Positions 6,559 through 7,145 of a stretch of 7,145 nt of DNA are shown here, one piece after another. The translations under genes were made by a program, and so were the position numbers. The stretch is taken from positions 1 through 7,145 of the forward strand of contig CAKVBK010000087.1 of NCBI GenBank assembly GCA_934725285.1. The letters run 5' to 3'. The stretch's first letter is position 1. Every line of letters starts with the position of its first letter. Origin of the DNA: an uncultured Bacteroidales bacterium (GTDB lineage: Bacteria > Bacteroidota > Bacteroidia > Bacteroidales > UBA932). Below the pieces are notes generated by a model. The model did no database searches. It was not told where the DNA came from and was given only the letters and a program-made list of their open reading frames with translations.

Positions 6559-7145
6559 GGCAACCTCCTTATCAACAGTTTAACAAGAGCCTCCAAGAGC
6601 AGGCAGATCAAAGCGGCAAGGGCGTAGGTCCCGAACAGTTCTTTGTAAACAGGGAAACTGTCAATGGTCGTGCGCGCCTTCTCCATCTTGTTGATGTCTG
6701 AATATATCTCCGCGAGCTTCGTGTTGTCAGTGGCTCTGAAATACTTGCCTCCGGTCATCGAAGCTATGTTGGAGAGCAGCTTCTCGTCAAGTTCCACCTT
6801 GACATTCTGCATCTGGACTCCCCAAGGTGTCATCACGGGATAAGGGGCCTCACCATTGGCGCCGACGCCAATCGTGTAGACTCTTATACCGTAGGTCTTG
6901 GCGATCTCGGCGGCGGTCTCAGGGGAGATCTCACCACAGTTGTTCACGCCATCAGTGAGCAGGATCACAACCCTGCTCTTCGCATCTGAATCCTTGATTC
7001 TGGCCACTGCCGTCGCAAGGCCGTTGCCGATGGCGGTGCCGTCCTCGATCAAGTCGGTGGAAATCTCTTTCATCAGGTTGATCAGTGTGGCCCTGTCGGT
7101 TGTCAGCGGACATTGTGTGTAACTCTCACCGGCGAACACCACAAT
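6555..7145 (-). CDS. batA: BatA, VWA-domain protein, C-terminal part (5' end outside window)
   Basis: The frame is open to the right edge and gives 196 residues plus stop, beginning IVVFAGESYTQCPLT. It covers the second half of a VWA domain and a C-terminal membrane helix (YALAALICLLLEALVKLLI), ending RRLP. The visible metal-site residues are the threonine of EDGTAIGNG and the aspartate of LLTDGVNNCGE. The DxSxS loop and the N-terminal helices lie beyond the window. The TQCPLT and NNCGE motifs are typical of BatA and separate it from BatB. A GTG at 7142-7140 is simply an internal valine (FAGES context) and not a start. The last codons before the stop include AGG-AGG, which doubles as the ribosome-binding site of batB, and the stop overlaps the batB start by 4 bp. 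Confidence 0.9.
   Translation of the reverse strand: MVVFAGESYTQCPLTTDRATLINLMKEISTDLIEDGTAIGNGLATAVARIKDSDAKSRVVILLTDGVNNCGEISPETAAEIAKTYGIRVYTIGVGANGEAPYPVMTPWGVQMQNVKVELDEKLLSNIASMTGGKYFRATDNTKLAEIYSDINKMEKARTTIDSFPVYKELFGTYALAALICLLLEALVKLLIRRLP
6564..6570 (-). promoter_or_regulatory. Consensus Shine-Dalgarno sequence for batB inside the end of batA
   Basis: On the minus strand AAGGAGG sits 5 nt (TTGCC) before the batB ATG at 6558. It is a full-length match to the classical Shine-Dalgarno core with good spacing, and it supports that start. It is built from the Arg-Arg codons AGG AGG near the C-terminus of BatA. Such strong sites are uncommon in Bacteroidota; batC, batD/E and the kinase here have weak or no equivalents. 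Confidence 0.7.

Noticed and set aside
7140..7142. GTG as the start of a short VWA protein at the right edge
   Set aside because: The frame continues upstream to the window end and the context (VVFAGES) is the middle of a VWA domain, so this is an internal valine of a truncated BatA.

Overview
This window looks chromosomal and comes from a member of the Bacteroidota, most likely the order Bacteroidales. The evidence is a batA-batB-batC-batD/E operon of the Bacteroides type, a long nucleoside kinase carrying threonyl-tRNA-synthetase-like N-terminal domains, A-rich translation leaders largely without Shine-Dalgarno sequences, and a TAnnTTTG-type promoter element. No tRNA, rRNA, CRISPR array, insertion sequence or phage gene was seen.

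Layout, left to right. Positions 1-94 (minus) hold the first 31 codons of a YifB/ComM-type Mg-chelatase-like ATPase that runs off the left edge. Positions 95-322 are an AT-rich divergent intergenic region with a plausible promoter for the next gene and a short direct repeat. Positions 323-2053 (plus) encode a 576-residue nucleoside (uridine-type) kinase. A strong hairpin at 2084-2129 separates it from a convergent operon. On the minus strand, in transcription order from the right edge, come batA (3' part only, 7145-6555), batB (6558-5548), batC (5551-4790) and a single long gene fusing BatD and BatE (4778-2145).

The Bat genes are tightly packed. batA/batB and batB/batC each overlap by the 4-bp ATGA, and batC/batD-E are 11 bp apart, so they are probably co-transcribed and partly translationally coupled. 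BatA and BatB are membrane-anchored von Willebrand factor A (VWA) proteins. BatC is an exported TPR protein with a Q/N/D-rich tail. BatD/E is a large exported and membrane-spanning protein with a beta-rich periplasmic half, a cytoplasmic middle, then TPR, membrane and SH3 segments. Together they are expected to form an envelope complex working with a MoxR-type AAA+ ATPase, usually encoded upstream and outside this window. The family was named for a proposed role in aerotolerance, but its molecular function is unsettled.

The system is known rather than new. The points most worth a second look are the in-frame BatD-BatE fusion, which keeps an internal signal-peptide-like segment and a CTG codon where BatE would start; the apparent loss of all four metal ligands of the ThrRS-like editing domain in the kinase; and the repetitive Q/N/D tract in batC.
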